Part shown: piece by piece, positions 1 to 5,784 of the stretch
Layout of the letters: each line of letters begins with the position of its first letter
Position numbering within the stretch: the stretch's first letter is position 1
Origin: Chitinophaga flava
Lineage (GTDB): Bacteria; Bacteroidota; Bacteroidia; Chitinophagales; Chitinophagaceae
DNA: 64,000 bases
Direction of reading: 5' to 3'
Assembly (NCBI RefSeq): GCF_003308995.1
Contig: NZ_QFFJ01000001.1
Location: forward strand, 1,984,001 to 2,048,000
Position numbers and translations under genes: made by a program
Notes under the pieces: generated by a model
The model's input: only the letters and a program-made list of their open reading frames with translations
Told to the model about the DNA's origin: nothing
Database searches by the model: none

Positions 1-752
1 GACACAGTGGGGCCAATGGCGTGTCTGTAATATTCTTCGGGCGTATATCCGCCGGTGTTAGGCCGGTAAAGTTCTGCTTCATCGATTTGTACGGTCTCTA
101 TCCTGTCGAGTGCCAGCGTAACAATGGCTGCGGAAGTATTTTTGGTACCTACCACAAACCAGCGGTTTTTAAATTCTTTCAGCCACCAGGCATGCAGATG
201 CATACTGCTGGCCGACTTGGCCTTGAAAGACTGGTATTTTATCAGCAGGGTTTGTTCCCGGATAATGGCGTCATAGATCAGCGCCAGGTGCGACAATCCT
301 TTCAGGTGTTCATTTTTCTCAAAATCAATTACCGTACGCTGATCATGCGCAGAAGCATATACGTGGCCTTCCAGCTTCTGCACCACATCATTCAGATGCT
401 GAAAGTGTGTAAATCCTTTAAACTGTTTTAGTACCTCTACTGCTTCCGTCATGCGGGTAAGATCATTATCACTCAGCGGGATATTGGTAATGCTGTAATC
501 AGCATCTTCGTAGGTATAATATTTTTTGTCTACTATAATAATAGGTGCATTATAACCCAACTTATCACTGCGCATCATTTGTATATCAGCCTGTATAGTA
601 CGACGGCTGATTCCTTTCTCCATGCCTTCATAATCATAAAGAGCTTCGGAAACTTTATCAATCAGGTTAGCTAAAGTCCAGCGCCGGCGGCGGTTTCGGA
701 GGCAGGTATCAATGGTTTTATATCTTATTAATGCGTTACGGTTAACAGGCAT
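1..752 (-). CDS. WYL-domain transcriptional regulator (3' end cut by window edge)
   Basis: The minus strand is open from an ATG at 752 to the window edge, giving about 250 residues that begin MPVNRNALIRYKTID. The first 70 residues form a helix-turn-helix region (ISRRTIQADIQMMRS is a typical recognition helix). A WYL-type core is visible further on (LHAWWLKEFKNRWFVVGTKN). WYL proteins are ligand-responsive DNA-binding regulators, and several bind nucleic acid or nucleotide ligands. The gene is divergent from the Ro60 gene with 107 bp between the start codons, so it is the obvious candidate regulator of Ro60 and its RNAs; that role is inferred. The C-terminal WCX region lies outside the window. 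Confidence 0.85.
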   Translation of the reverse strand, partial: MPVNRNALIRYKTIDTCLRNRRRRWTLANLIDKVSEALYDYEGMEKGISRRTIQADIQMMRSDKLGYNAPIIIVDKKYYTYEDADYSITNIPLSDNDLTRMTEAVEVLKQFKGFTHFQHLNDVVQKLEGHVYASAHDQRTVIDFEKNEHLKGLSHLALIYDAIIREQTLLIKYQSFKAKSASSMHLHAWWLKEFKNRWFVVGTKNTSAAIVTLALDRIETVQIDEAELYRPNTGGYTPEEYYRHAIGPTV

Positions 753-791
753 CGGAAAAAAATTTTAATAAAAATAAATAAAAAAAATATC

Positions 792-828
792 TGCGCAAAA
801 AGACTGCGCACATAGGGGGACATCTTTG
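792..828 (+). promoter_or_regulatory. Putative Ro60 promoter with paired TGCGCA sites
   Basis: Two copies of the self-complementary hexamer TGCGCA (792-797 and 805-810) lie 13 bp apart, about one helical turn, in an otherwise AT-rich divergent intergenic region. CATCTTTG at 821-828 is one base from the Bacteroidota -7 consensus TAnnTTTG and sits 31 bp before the Ro60 ATG. The paired sites fall where a regulator would cover the -33 region. Binding by the adjacent WYL protein is inferred. Confidence 0.4.
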
Positions 829-859
829 TATCATCAATAACAAAGTAATACAAAACGAT

Positions 860-2383
860 ATGAAATTCAATCTTTCTACCAAAGGCACTAAAAAGGCAAT
901 CAATCACGAAGGAGCGCCAGCATACACGCTGACACCGGAACTGGCGCTGTATACCAGTGTAGTAACGGCATCCCTGAGCGATCAGTTTTATGAAGGCGCT
1001 GGTGACAGACTGGCTCGTATCGGCGCACTGATAGACCAGAACGACCCTGCTTTCGTAGCCAGACTGGCTGTATACACCCGGGAAAAAATGCATCTGCGCA
1101 GCATCCCGATGGTACTGGCAGTAGAAATGGCGAAACGCTACAGCGGTAACAGTCTGGTAGGTAAAACAGTAGCGCGTGTAATACAACGTGCAGATGAAAT
1201 CACAGAAATGCTGTCTTATTATACCCTGGCTAACCAGCGTGTGGAAATGAAAAAGCTGAATAAGCTGAGCAAACAGGTACAAAAAGGACTGGCACAGGCT
1301 TTCAACCGTTTCGACGAATATCAGTTTGCGAAGTACAACCGCCAGACAGCTATCACGCTGAAAGACGCGCTGTTCCTCGTACATCCAAAAGCCAAAAGTG
1401 ATGCGCAGCAGGAACTGTTTAATAAAATCGTAAGCGATACACTGGCTACGCCTTATACCTGGGAAACCACCCTGTCTGCCACCGGGCAGCAGCAGTTTGC
1501 CACCGCAGCAGCCAAACAGAACGCCATGCGTTACGCATGGGAAGGACTGATCACCAGCAACCAGCTGGGATATATGGCCCTCCTGCGTAACCTGCGCAAC
1601 ATCCTGGAAAGTAATGTCAGCAACGATCATATTAAAATAGTGTGCGACCACCTATCCGATGATAAGGCCGTACTGAATTCAAAACAGCTGCCTTTCCGGT
1701 TCCTGGCCGCTTACCGCGAACTACAGTCTGTACCACATGGTATGACAGGACGTATCCTGCAGGCGCTGGAAACAGCCGTCAAAAAGAGCGTACAACATCT
1801 GAAAGGATTCGATATCAACACCCGTGTGGTAATTGCCTGCGACGTGTCCGGATCTATGCAGTTCCCGATCTCACCAAGAAGCAAAATCAAAGGCTACGAC
1901 ATCGGATTGATGCTCGGTATGCTGCTCCAGCATAAATGCCAGCATGTTGTCAACGGTATATTCGGTGATAGATGGAAAACCATCGCGCTGCCGGGAGATA
2001 ATATCCTCGCCAACGTGGATGCTCTCTACAAAAGAGAAGGAGAAGTGGGTTATTCCACCAATGGACATCTGGTATTGCAGGACCTGATCACAAGAAAATA
2101 TGTGGCAGATAAAATCATGCTCTTCACCGACTGTCAGATGTGGAACAGCCATGGTAACAACCAGGCCAACGCCTTCAATGACGCATGGATACGTTACCGA
2201 ACCATCGCACCCAATGCCAAACTATACATCTTCGATCTGCAGGGACATGGTACCGCACCGGTAGATGTACAACAGAATGGTGTTCACCTGATCGGTGGAT
2301 GGAGTGATAAAGTGTTTGAAGTAATGGATGCCATCGAAAACGGTCAGACCGCACTGGATCATATTCACAACATCACGATGTAA
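860..2383 (+). CDS. rsr: Ro60/Rsr-family TROVE-domain RNA-binding protein
   Basis: 507 residues, close to the length of animal Ro60 and bacterial Rsr. Residues 1-310 are all-helical and match the TROVE (HEAT-repeat ring) domain. Residues 320-500 form a von Willebrand A domain with a MIDAS motif, DVSGS, at about 328-332, and a later aspartate in FTDCQMW near 424. Family members bind the 3' ends of misfolded RNAs in the ring and Y RNAs on its outer face; in Deinococcus and Salmonella they work with exoribonuclease PNPase or lie near RtcB/RtcA. Here the gene is followed directly by an array of Y-RNA-like elements on the same strand, which strongly supports an RNP function. No rtcB or rtcA is next to it. 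The start at 860 fits the promoter spacing. The family call is firm; the function is inferred from homologues. Confidence 0.93.
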   Translation: MKFNLSTKGTKKAINHEGAPAYTLTPELALYTSVVTASLSDQFYEGAGDRLARIGALIDQNDPAFVARLAVYTREKMHLRSIPMVLAVEMAKRYSGNSLVGKTVARVIQRADEITEMLSYYTLANQRVEMKKLNKLSKQVQKGLAQAFNRFDEYQFAKYNRQTAITLKDALFLVHPKAKSDAQQELFNKIVSDTLATPYTWETTLSATGQQQFATAAAKQNAMRYAWEGLITSNQLGYMALLRNLRNILESNVSNDHIKIVCDHLSDDKAVLNSKQLPFRFLAAYRELQSVPHGMTGRILQALETAVKKSVQHLKGFDINTRVVIACDVSGSMQFPISPRSKIKGYDIGLMLGMLLQHKCQHVVNGIFGDRWKTIALPGDNILANVDALYKREGEVGYSTNGHLVLQDLITRKYVADKIMLFTDCQMWNSHGNNQANAFNDAWIRYRTIAPNAKLYIFDLQGHGTAPVDVQQNGVHLIGGWSDKVFEVMDAIENGQTALDHIHNITM

Positions 2384-2415
2384 AATATTTCATCCGGTTT
2401 TGTTAACTACCCAAT

Positions 2416-2440
2416 GCAGCGCGCTGAAAGGGCGCGCTGC
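2416..2440 (+). terminator. GC-rich hairpin after the Ro60 gene
   Basis: A 9-bp perfect stem (GCAGCGCGC / GCGCGCTGC) with a 7-nt loop starts 32 bp after the Ro60 stop. No U-tract follows it, so it may be an RNA-processing or stabilising hairpin between the mRNA and the ncRNA array rather than a true terminator. Confidence 0.45.
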
Positions 2441-2447
2441 CCACCAG

Positions 2448-2638
2448 GCCCGGTAGCTTAAAGGGAAAAAGCTGCGGAAAAATTACTCAGCCGCGGAGTG
2501 TATGGATCATATCGTTGTGGGCACGCCCTGCAATGATCAGAATTTACAGTGCACCGAACACTTCAATGTTAGTAGGGAAGCGTATTTACAGCCATACTGT
2601 TCAGCAATGAAAATGCAGGTTCGAATCCTGTCCGGGCA
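2448..2638 (+). ncRNA. tRNA-like element with long insertion (first unit of the Ro60-linked RNA array)
   Basis: The ends look like a tRNA in normal order: acceptor 5' strand GCCCGG (2448-2453), a D-arm (AGCTT/AAGCT, 2455-2473), a GC-rich arm GCGG/CCGC where the anticodon arm would be, then a T-arm (GCAGG TTCGAAT CCTGT, 2615-2631) and acceptor 3' strand CCGGGC plus A (2632-2638). No CCA is encoded. About 110 nt separate the second arm from the T-arm, far more than any variable loop, and this insert contains its own hairpin (GATCA...TGATC enclosing GGG/CCC). The anticodon loop is not normal, so it is unlikely to decode. It resembles tRNA-Phe at the ends. It could be a Y-RNA relative, a Ro60 ligand, or a decayed tRNA used for processing. 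Confidence 0.6.
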
Positions 2639-2657
2639 ACATATTACATCAAAAAAA

Positions 2658-2787
2658 GGCAGGTGCCGTAATAACGGGTTACTTCGCGAATCTGAGATCG
2701 CAGGTTCGATTCCTGCTCCTGTGGGAAACTACGGGATAGTTAGTGGTAAACAACAGAAATAAGTCCTGTTATGTCTTATTGCCCTGC
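2658..2787 (+). ncRNA. Y-RNA-like unit A1 with permuted tRNA mimic (YrlA-like)
   Basis: The outer stem GCAGG/CCTGC (2659-2663 with 2783-2787) is followed by the array motif GGTGCCGT, a second stem ATAACGGG/CCTGTTAT, and TTACTTC. Inside lies a T-arm (GCAGG TTCGATT CCTGC, 2700-2716), then a stem TCCTGTGG/CTACGGGA capped by GAAA (2717-2736), then a D-like arm GTT-AGTGGTA-AAC (2739-2751). The order T-arm, closed acceptor, D-arm is a tRNA permuted by joining its ends. A1 lacks the extra hairpin that A2 and A3 have after the D-arm. A short T-run (TTTT) follows the outer stem. The fold matches what I know of bacterial YrlA RNAs; the assignment rests on structure and on the Ro60 neighbour. Confidence 0.75.
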
Positions 2788-2810
2788 TTTTAATGATGTG
2801 ATTCAACTTA

Positions 2811-2875
2811 AAAGGTGTCGTTTTGATGGGATACTTCTTTTCCAGAAACAAACTCCCATCATACTTATTACCCTT
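2811..2875 (+). ncRNA. Short Y-stem-only unit B1
   Basis: A 65-nt element has the same framework as the A units but no tRNA-like insert: outer AAGG/CCTT, motif GGTGTCGTTT, inner stem TGATGGGA/TCCCATCA (2824-2831 with 2854-2861), TACTTC at the start of a 22-nt loop, and a 3' strand ending TTATTACCC. It is followed within 3 nt by unit A2, so B1 and A2 may be one transcript. Confidence 0.65.
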
Positions 2876-2877
2876 GA

Positions 2878-3041
2878 CAACAGCGGCAGGTGCCGTTAGT
2901 AACGGGTTACTTCGTTCCAGGCTTGAAACGCAGGTTCGACTCCTGCTCCCGGGAAACCGGGATGGTCTAGTGGTTAGGACGCAGGCAGTCTGCTATAGGC
3001 AGATCACAGTCCTGTTGCGCCTTTTTGCCCTGCTGCTGTTG
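2878..3041 (+). ncRNA. Y-RNA-like unit A2 with permuted tRNA mimic
   Basis: The ends pair over 13 bp with one G-U (2878-2890 with 3029-3041), followed by TTCTTTT, a plausible terminator. Inside are GGTGCCGT, AACGGG/CCTGTT, TTACTTCG, a T-arm (2930-2946, loop TTCGACT), a GAAA-capped stem TCCCGG/CCGGGA (2947-2962), a D-like arm GTC/GAC with loop GG (2965-2980) and a hairpin GTCTGC/GCAGAT (2988-3004) where an anticodon arm would come. Compared with A1, both the capped stem and the D-stem have changed on both strands and kept pairing. This is the best-defined unit of the array. Confidence 0.8.
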
Positions 3042-3061
3042 TTCTTTTAAACAGATAATAA

Positions 3062-3080
3062 TACCCTGCAATGACGGGTA
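3062..3080 (+). other. Small hairpin between A2 and B2
   Basis: TACCC/GGGTA pair over 5 bp around a 9-nt loop in the spacer between RNA units. A similar small hairpin (AATGC/GCATT with CTCT/AGAG, 3174-3196) lies between B2 and B3. They may mark processing points in a long precursor. Confidence 0.35.
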
Positions 3081-3090
3081 TGTACAATAA

Positions 3091-3162
3091 AAAAAGGTGC
3101 CGTTATGATTGGATACTTCACCGTCACTGAAAAACAATCCTATCATGTTTGTTGCCCTTTTT
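3091..3162 (+). ncRNA. Short Y-stem-only unit B2
   Basis: Outer stem AAAAAGG/CCTTTTT (3091-3097 with 3156-3162), motif GGTGCCGTT, inner stem ATGATTGGAT/ATCCTATCAT with one T-T mismatch, TACTTC, and 3' strand GTTTGTTGCCC. Both outer and inner stems differ from B1 and B3 but stay paired. The final T5 doubles as an intrinsic terminator, so B2 may be transcribed alone. Confidence 0.65.
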
Positions 3163-3206
3163 CATCAAACAATAATGCCTCTGAAAGAGAAGCATTCAAC
3201 ATAAAA

Positions 3207-3276
3207 ATCCGGTGTCGTTTTGATGGGATACTTCACGCTTAATGAATCTCACTCCCATCATACTTGTTACCCGGAT
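3207..3276 (+). ncRNA. Short Y-stem-only unit B3
   Basis: Outer stem ATCCGG/CCGGAT (3207-3212 with 3271-3276), motif GGTGTCGTTT, inner stem TGATGGGA/TCCCATCA, TACTTC, and 3' strand TACTTGTTACCC. The body is nearly the same as B1 while the outer stem has changed on both sides. Unit A3 begins immediately after it, repeating the B1-A2 arrangement. Confidence 0.65.
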
Positions 3277-3447
3277 ACAACAACAGCGCGGGTGCCGTAG
3301 CAACGGGTTACTTCGTTTGGGAGCTGAAACGCAGGTTCGATTCCTGCTTCCGGGAAACCGGGATAGTCCAGTGGCAGGACGCAGTTGTTTGTTCTTAGGG
3401 GCAAACCTTAGTCCTGTTGCGTCCTTTTGCCCTGCCGTTTGTTGTTA
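3277..3447 (+). ncRNA. Y-RNA-like unit A3 with permuted tRNA mimic
   Basis: The order of parts is as in A2: outer stem rich in CAACAA/TTGTTG, GGTGCCGT, GCAACGGG/CCTGTTGC, TTACTTCG, T-arm (3331-3347, loop TTCGATT), GAAA-capped stem TTCCGG/CCGGGA (3348-3363), D-like arm GTCC/GGAC (3366-3380) and a hairpin GTTTG/CAAAC (3387-3406). The inner Y-stem differs from A1 at two base pairs (AT-rich in A1, GC in A3), a clear compensatory change. B3-A3 and B1-A2 look like copies of one duplicated two-RNA cassette. Confidence 0.78.
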
Positions 3448-3454
3448 TTTTTTT
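3427..3454 (+). terminator. Terminator at the end of the RNA array
   Basis: The 3' strand of the A3 outer stem is followed by seven T residues (3448-3454), 13 bp before the stop of the convergent GlxA-type gene. It would end the array transcript. Confidence 0.55.
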
Positions 3455-3466
3455 CAGAGAGAAATC

Positions 3467-4477
3467 TCACACCTGGGTCATGCCGGCAGCTACAAGCCGA
3501 AGGCCGTTTTTACCATATTTATCTTTATATGCTTTAGGCGTCATGGCTACATGACGCTTAAATATTTTCCGGAAGAAGCTCATGTCTTCATAGCCACAAC
3601 GTTGTGCTACCTGCTCAATACCTTCATGGCTGTTCTCCAGCAGTTTTTTTGCGGCTTCGATACGCACCCGCTGCAGATATGCCAGTGGCGTGTTGCTGGT
3701 AGCCTGTTCAAAGCGCCGGATAAAATTACGGATACTCATATTACACTGACTGGCCAGTTCTTCTATGCTCACAGATTCCGCATAATTTTTTTCGATATAC
3801 CGTTGTGCTTTACTGATCACATCATCCGCATGACCATGCTGTAGCCGGAAAATGGAGAATGAATCCTGCGGCAACTGATGCATGTTGATCATTAATATTT
3901 TGGAGGCGATGATCGCTGCTTCATGACCACAGAATTTTTCCACCAGATACATCATAAAAGTGGTGAAACTGAAAGCACCGCCACAAGTATAGATGCTGCC
4001 CTGATCAACAATAATTTTATCATCCTGTACATCTACCAGCGGATACATTTTACGAAACCGGTCTGCAAACATCCAGTGGGTGGTGGCAGATTTGCCATCA
4101 AGCAATCCCGTAGCCCCCAGCATAAAAGCGCCCACGCAGATACTGGCCAGCTCGGCCTGTTGCAGATGCTGCTGCCGAAGCCAGTCTATCAACCGCTTTT
4201 CCCGTTGTATCACCGGCAGTATTTTATCTGATTCCATCGCCGGAATAATCACCAGATCATACACTTCCTGGCGGCGAAGTTTTGCCGGCACAACGGTGCT
4301 CATGGCCCTTCTCCACAACTGGTTGTCTTTAACACTGATAAAGTCGATATCAAAACGGATACTGACAGGCGTACCGGTCAGCAAAGGATAAGTACGGGCC
4401 ATCGCCGCCAGAATATCTGCAGGACCAGCAACACTGGAAGGGACAGCATTTTCATAATCCAAAATAGCAATACGCAT
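3467..4477 (-). CDS. GlxA-family transcriptional regulator (DJ-1/PfpI-like plus AraC HTH)
   Basis: 336 residues. Residues 1-190 form a DJ-1/PfpI-like glutamine-amidotransferase fold with a cysteine elbow (ASICVGAFMLGATGLLDG). Residues 220-320 carry the two AraC helix-turn-helix motifs (SVSIEELASQCNMSIRNFIRRF and the second motif ending MSFFRKIFKRHVAMTPKAYKDKYG). Proteins of this layout are activators that sense small molecules through the N-terminal domain. The gene is divergent from the short-chain dehydrogenase at 4621 and probably controls it (inferred). It converges with the RNA array. Confidence 0.88.
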   Translation of the reverse strand: MRIAILDYENAVPSSVAGPADILAAMARTYPLLTGTPVSIRFDIDFISVKDNQLWRRAMSTVVPAKLRRQEVYDLVIIPAMESDKILPVIQREKRLIDWLRQQHLQQAELASICVGAFMLGATGLLDGKSATTHWMFADRFRKMYPLVDVQDDKIIVDQGSIYTCGGAFSFTTFMMYLVEKFCGHEAAIIASKILMINMHQLPQDSFSIFRLQHGHADDVISKAQRYIEKNYAESVSIEELASQCNMSIRNFIRRFEQATSNTPLAYLQRVRIEAAKKLLENSHEGIEQVAQRCGYEDMSFFRKIFKRHVAMTPKAYKDKYGKNGLRLVAAGMTQV

Positions 4478-4620
4478 AAGACTGCAAATTATTATCTGTT
4501 AATCATAACAACACCATGGCAATATCAACCTCTCAGAATGTCATTTTTGCCACTGTGATAAAGATAGATCTTCCCGTACTTTTACTGCGGATTTATTTCA
4601 TCACTGAGAAAACAATTAAT

Positions 4621-5415
4621 ATGCTGTTGAGAAACAAAAATGCCGTCATCTATGGTGGCGGAGGAGATATTGGCAGTGCGGTAGCACGTGCTTTTGCCCG
4701 GGAAGGAGCTGTCGTATACCTCGCAGGACGCAATATCAGCACCCTGCAACAGGTGGCCAATGAGATTAAGGCCGATGGAGGAAAAGCTTTCACCGCCAGC
4801 GTAGATGCACTCGATCAGGCAGCGGTCAATCAACACCTCCAGGAAATAGTGGATCAGGCCCATCAGATAGACATCGTCTTTAACGCTATTTCCATACCCC
4901 AGCAGGGCATGCAGGGCGTATGGATGGCCGACCTCCAGCCAGATGATTTTATGTTGCCGGTGGTTACCTATTCCCGTTCCAACTTCATCACCGCCTCCGC
5001 TGCAGCCAGACATATGATCAAACAGGGCTCCGGCGTCATCCTTAACATTTCAGCCACACCAGCAAGGCTCGCAGCGCCACTGGCAGGAGGTATGGCCACC
5101 GCCTGGGCCGCCATAGAATCTATCTCCCGTACGCTGGCAGCCGAACTGGGCCCTCACGGCATCAGAGTAGTATGCCTGCGCGCCAACGCTATGCCGGAAA
5201 CAGCCATGGTACAAAATGTACTCAACATCTTCACCCAGGCAATGGGCATGAAAGATTCCGAAGAATTCAAAGCCGCCATGGAAAGTGGTACCATGCTACG
5301 ACGACTCCCTGCTATCCGTGAAATTGCCCATACCGCCGCATTCATGGCCTCCGATAATGCAAGTGCCATCACCGGTGCGGTCATCAACCTATCCTGCGGC
5401 TCCATAGCCGACTAA
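4621..5415 (+). CDS. Short-chain dehydrogenase/reductase-like protein with altered catalytic residues
   Basis: 264 residues from the ATG at 4621; an upstream in-frame ATG at 4516 would add 35 residues with no dehydrogenase similarity, so the later start is preferred. A Rossmann glycine motif (YGGGGDIGSA, residues 11-20) and a typical C-terminal half (SRTLAAELGPHGIRV, then a tail ending VINLSCGSIAD) show the SDR fold. Ser144 of the active site is present, but the YxxxK pair aligns with Met158 and Trp162. The enzyme therefore cannot use the classical SDR mechanism. It may reduce enoyl or keto groups differently or be a binding protein. It is divergent from the GlxA-type regulator. Confidence 0.8.
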   Translation: MLLRNKNAVIYGGGGDIGSAVARAFAREGAVVYLAGRNISTLQQVANEIKADGGKAFTASVDALDQAAVNQHLQEIVDQAHQIDIVFNAISIPQQGMQGVWMADLQPDDFMLPVVTYSRSNFITASAAARHMIKQGSGVILNISATPARLAAPLAGGMATAWAAIESISRTLAAELGPHGIRVVCLRANAMPETAMVQNVLNIFTQAMGMKDSEEFKAAMESGTMLRRLPAIREIAHTAAFMASDNASAITGAVINLSCGSIAD

Positions 5416-5460
5416 GCCCCAGGTACGATAATTGAGGCGCTTACTGCTAATACATCAGTC

Positions 5461-5664
5461 ATGCCGTCCTCTGTTATCCGGGCATATTACTATGACGGCC
5501 TGCATGCGGTACTACGCATCGTTTTCATGTCAGGCGCGATATACGACTATGAAGCCGTACCGGAAGCCATATACCGCGCCATGAAAAAGGCCCGTTCCAA
5601 AGGCACCTATTTCAACGAAGCCATCAAAGACAAATTCCGCTTCACCCGCTACCAGGATAAATAA
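5461..5664 (+). CDS. KTSC-domain small protein
   Basis: 67 residues, nearly all one KTSC domain. The features are SSVIRAYYYDG at the start, LRIVFMSGAIYDYEAVPEAI in the middle and a C-terminal AxSKGTYFN...KFRFTR pattern. KTSC is a small domain found alone or at the end of lysyl-tRNA synthetases; its function is unknown. It lies 45 bp after the SDR gene on the same strand and may be cotranscribed. The stop codon coincides with the start of a 30-bp inverted repeat. Confidence 0.8.
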   Translation: MPSSVIRAYYYDGLHAVLRIVFMSGAIYDYEAVPEAIYRAMKKARSKGTYFNEAIKDKFRFTRYQDK

Positions 5665-5736
5665 TTACGCGTTATCAATCACAAATGACGAATACAGAGA
5701 TCATTCATTCGTCATTCGTGATTGATAATTCGTAAT
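5664..5736. repeat. Imperfect 30-bp inverted repeat (REP/MITE-like hairpin)
   Basis: Arms at 5664-5693 and 5707-5736 are reverse complements at about 27 of 30 positions, with a 13-nt loop. The words ATGACGAAT and ATTCGTCATTCGTG give it the look of a dispersed intergenic palindrome. No T-run follows. It sits between the KTSC and DUF2252 genes. Confidence 0.65.
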
Positions 5737-5784
5737 TTTATAAACGGCTGGTGTTTTCACATCCATCACTGGTCGCAGTTGCTT

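Noticed and set aside
728..1651. 307-codon minus-strand frame opposite the Ro60 gene
   Set aside because: It is fully antisense to a clear family protein and its product is rich in Phe, Cys and Gln with no domain.
2502..3050. Open reading frames of 75-86 codons across the RNA array
   Set aside because: They run through T-arms, tetraloops and stems of the RNA elements, have protein sequences with no family likeness, and the base changes between copies keep base pairing, not codons.
2448..3454. CRISPR array or ordinary tRNA cluster
   Set aside because: Repeats are not uniform in length or spacing and there are no cas genes. T-arm motifs suggest tRNAs, but no unit has a complete cloverleaf with a usable anticodon arm.
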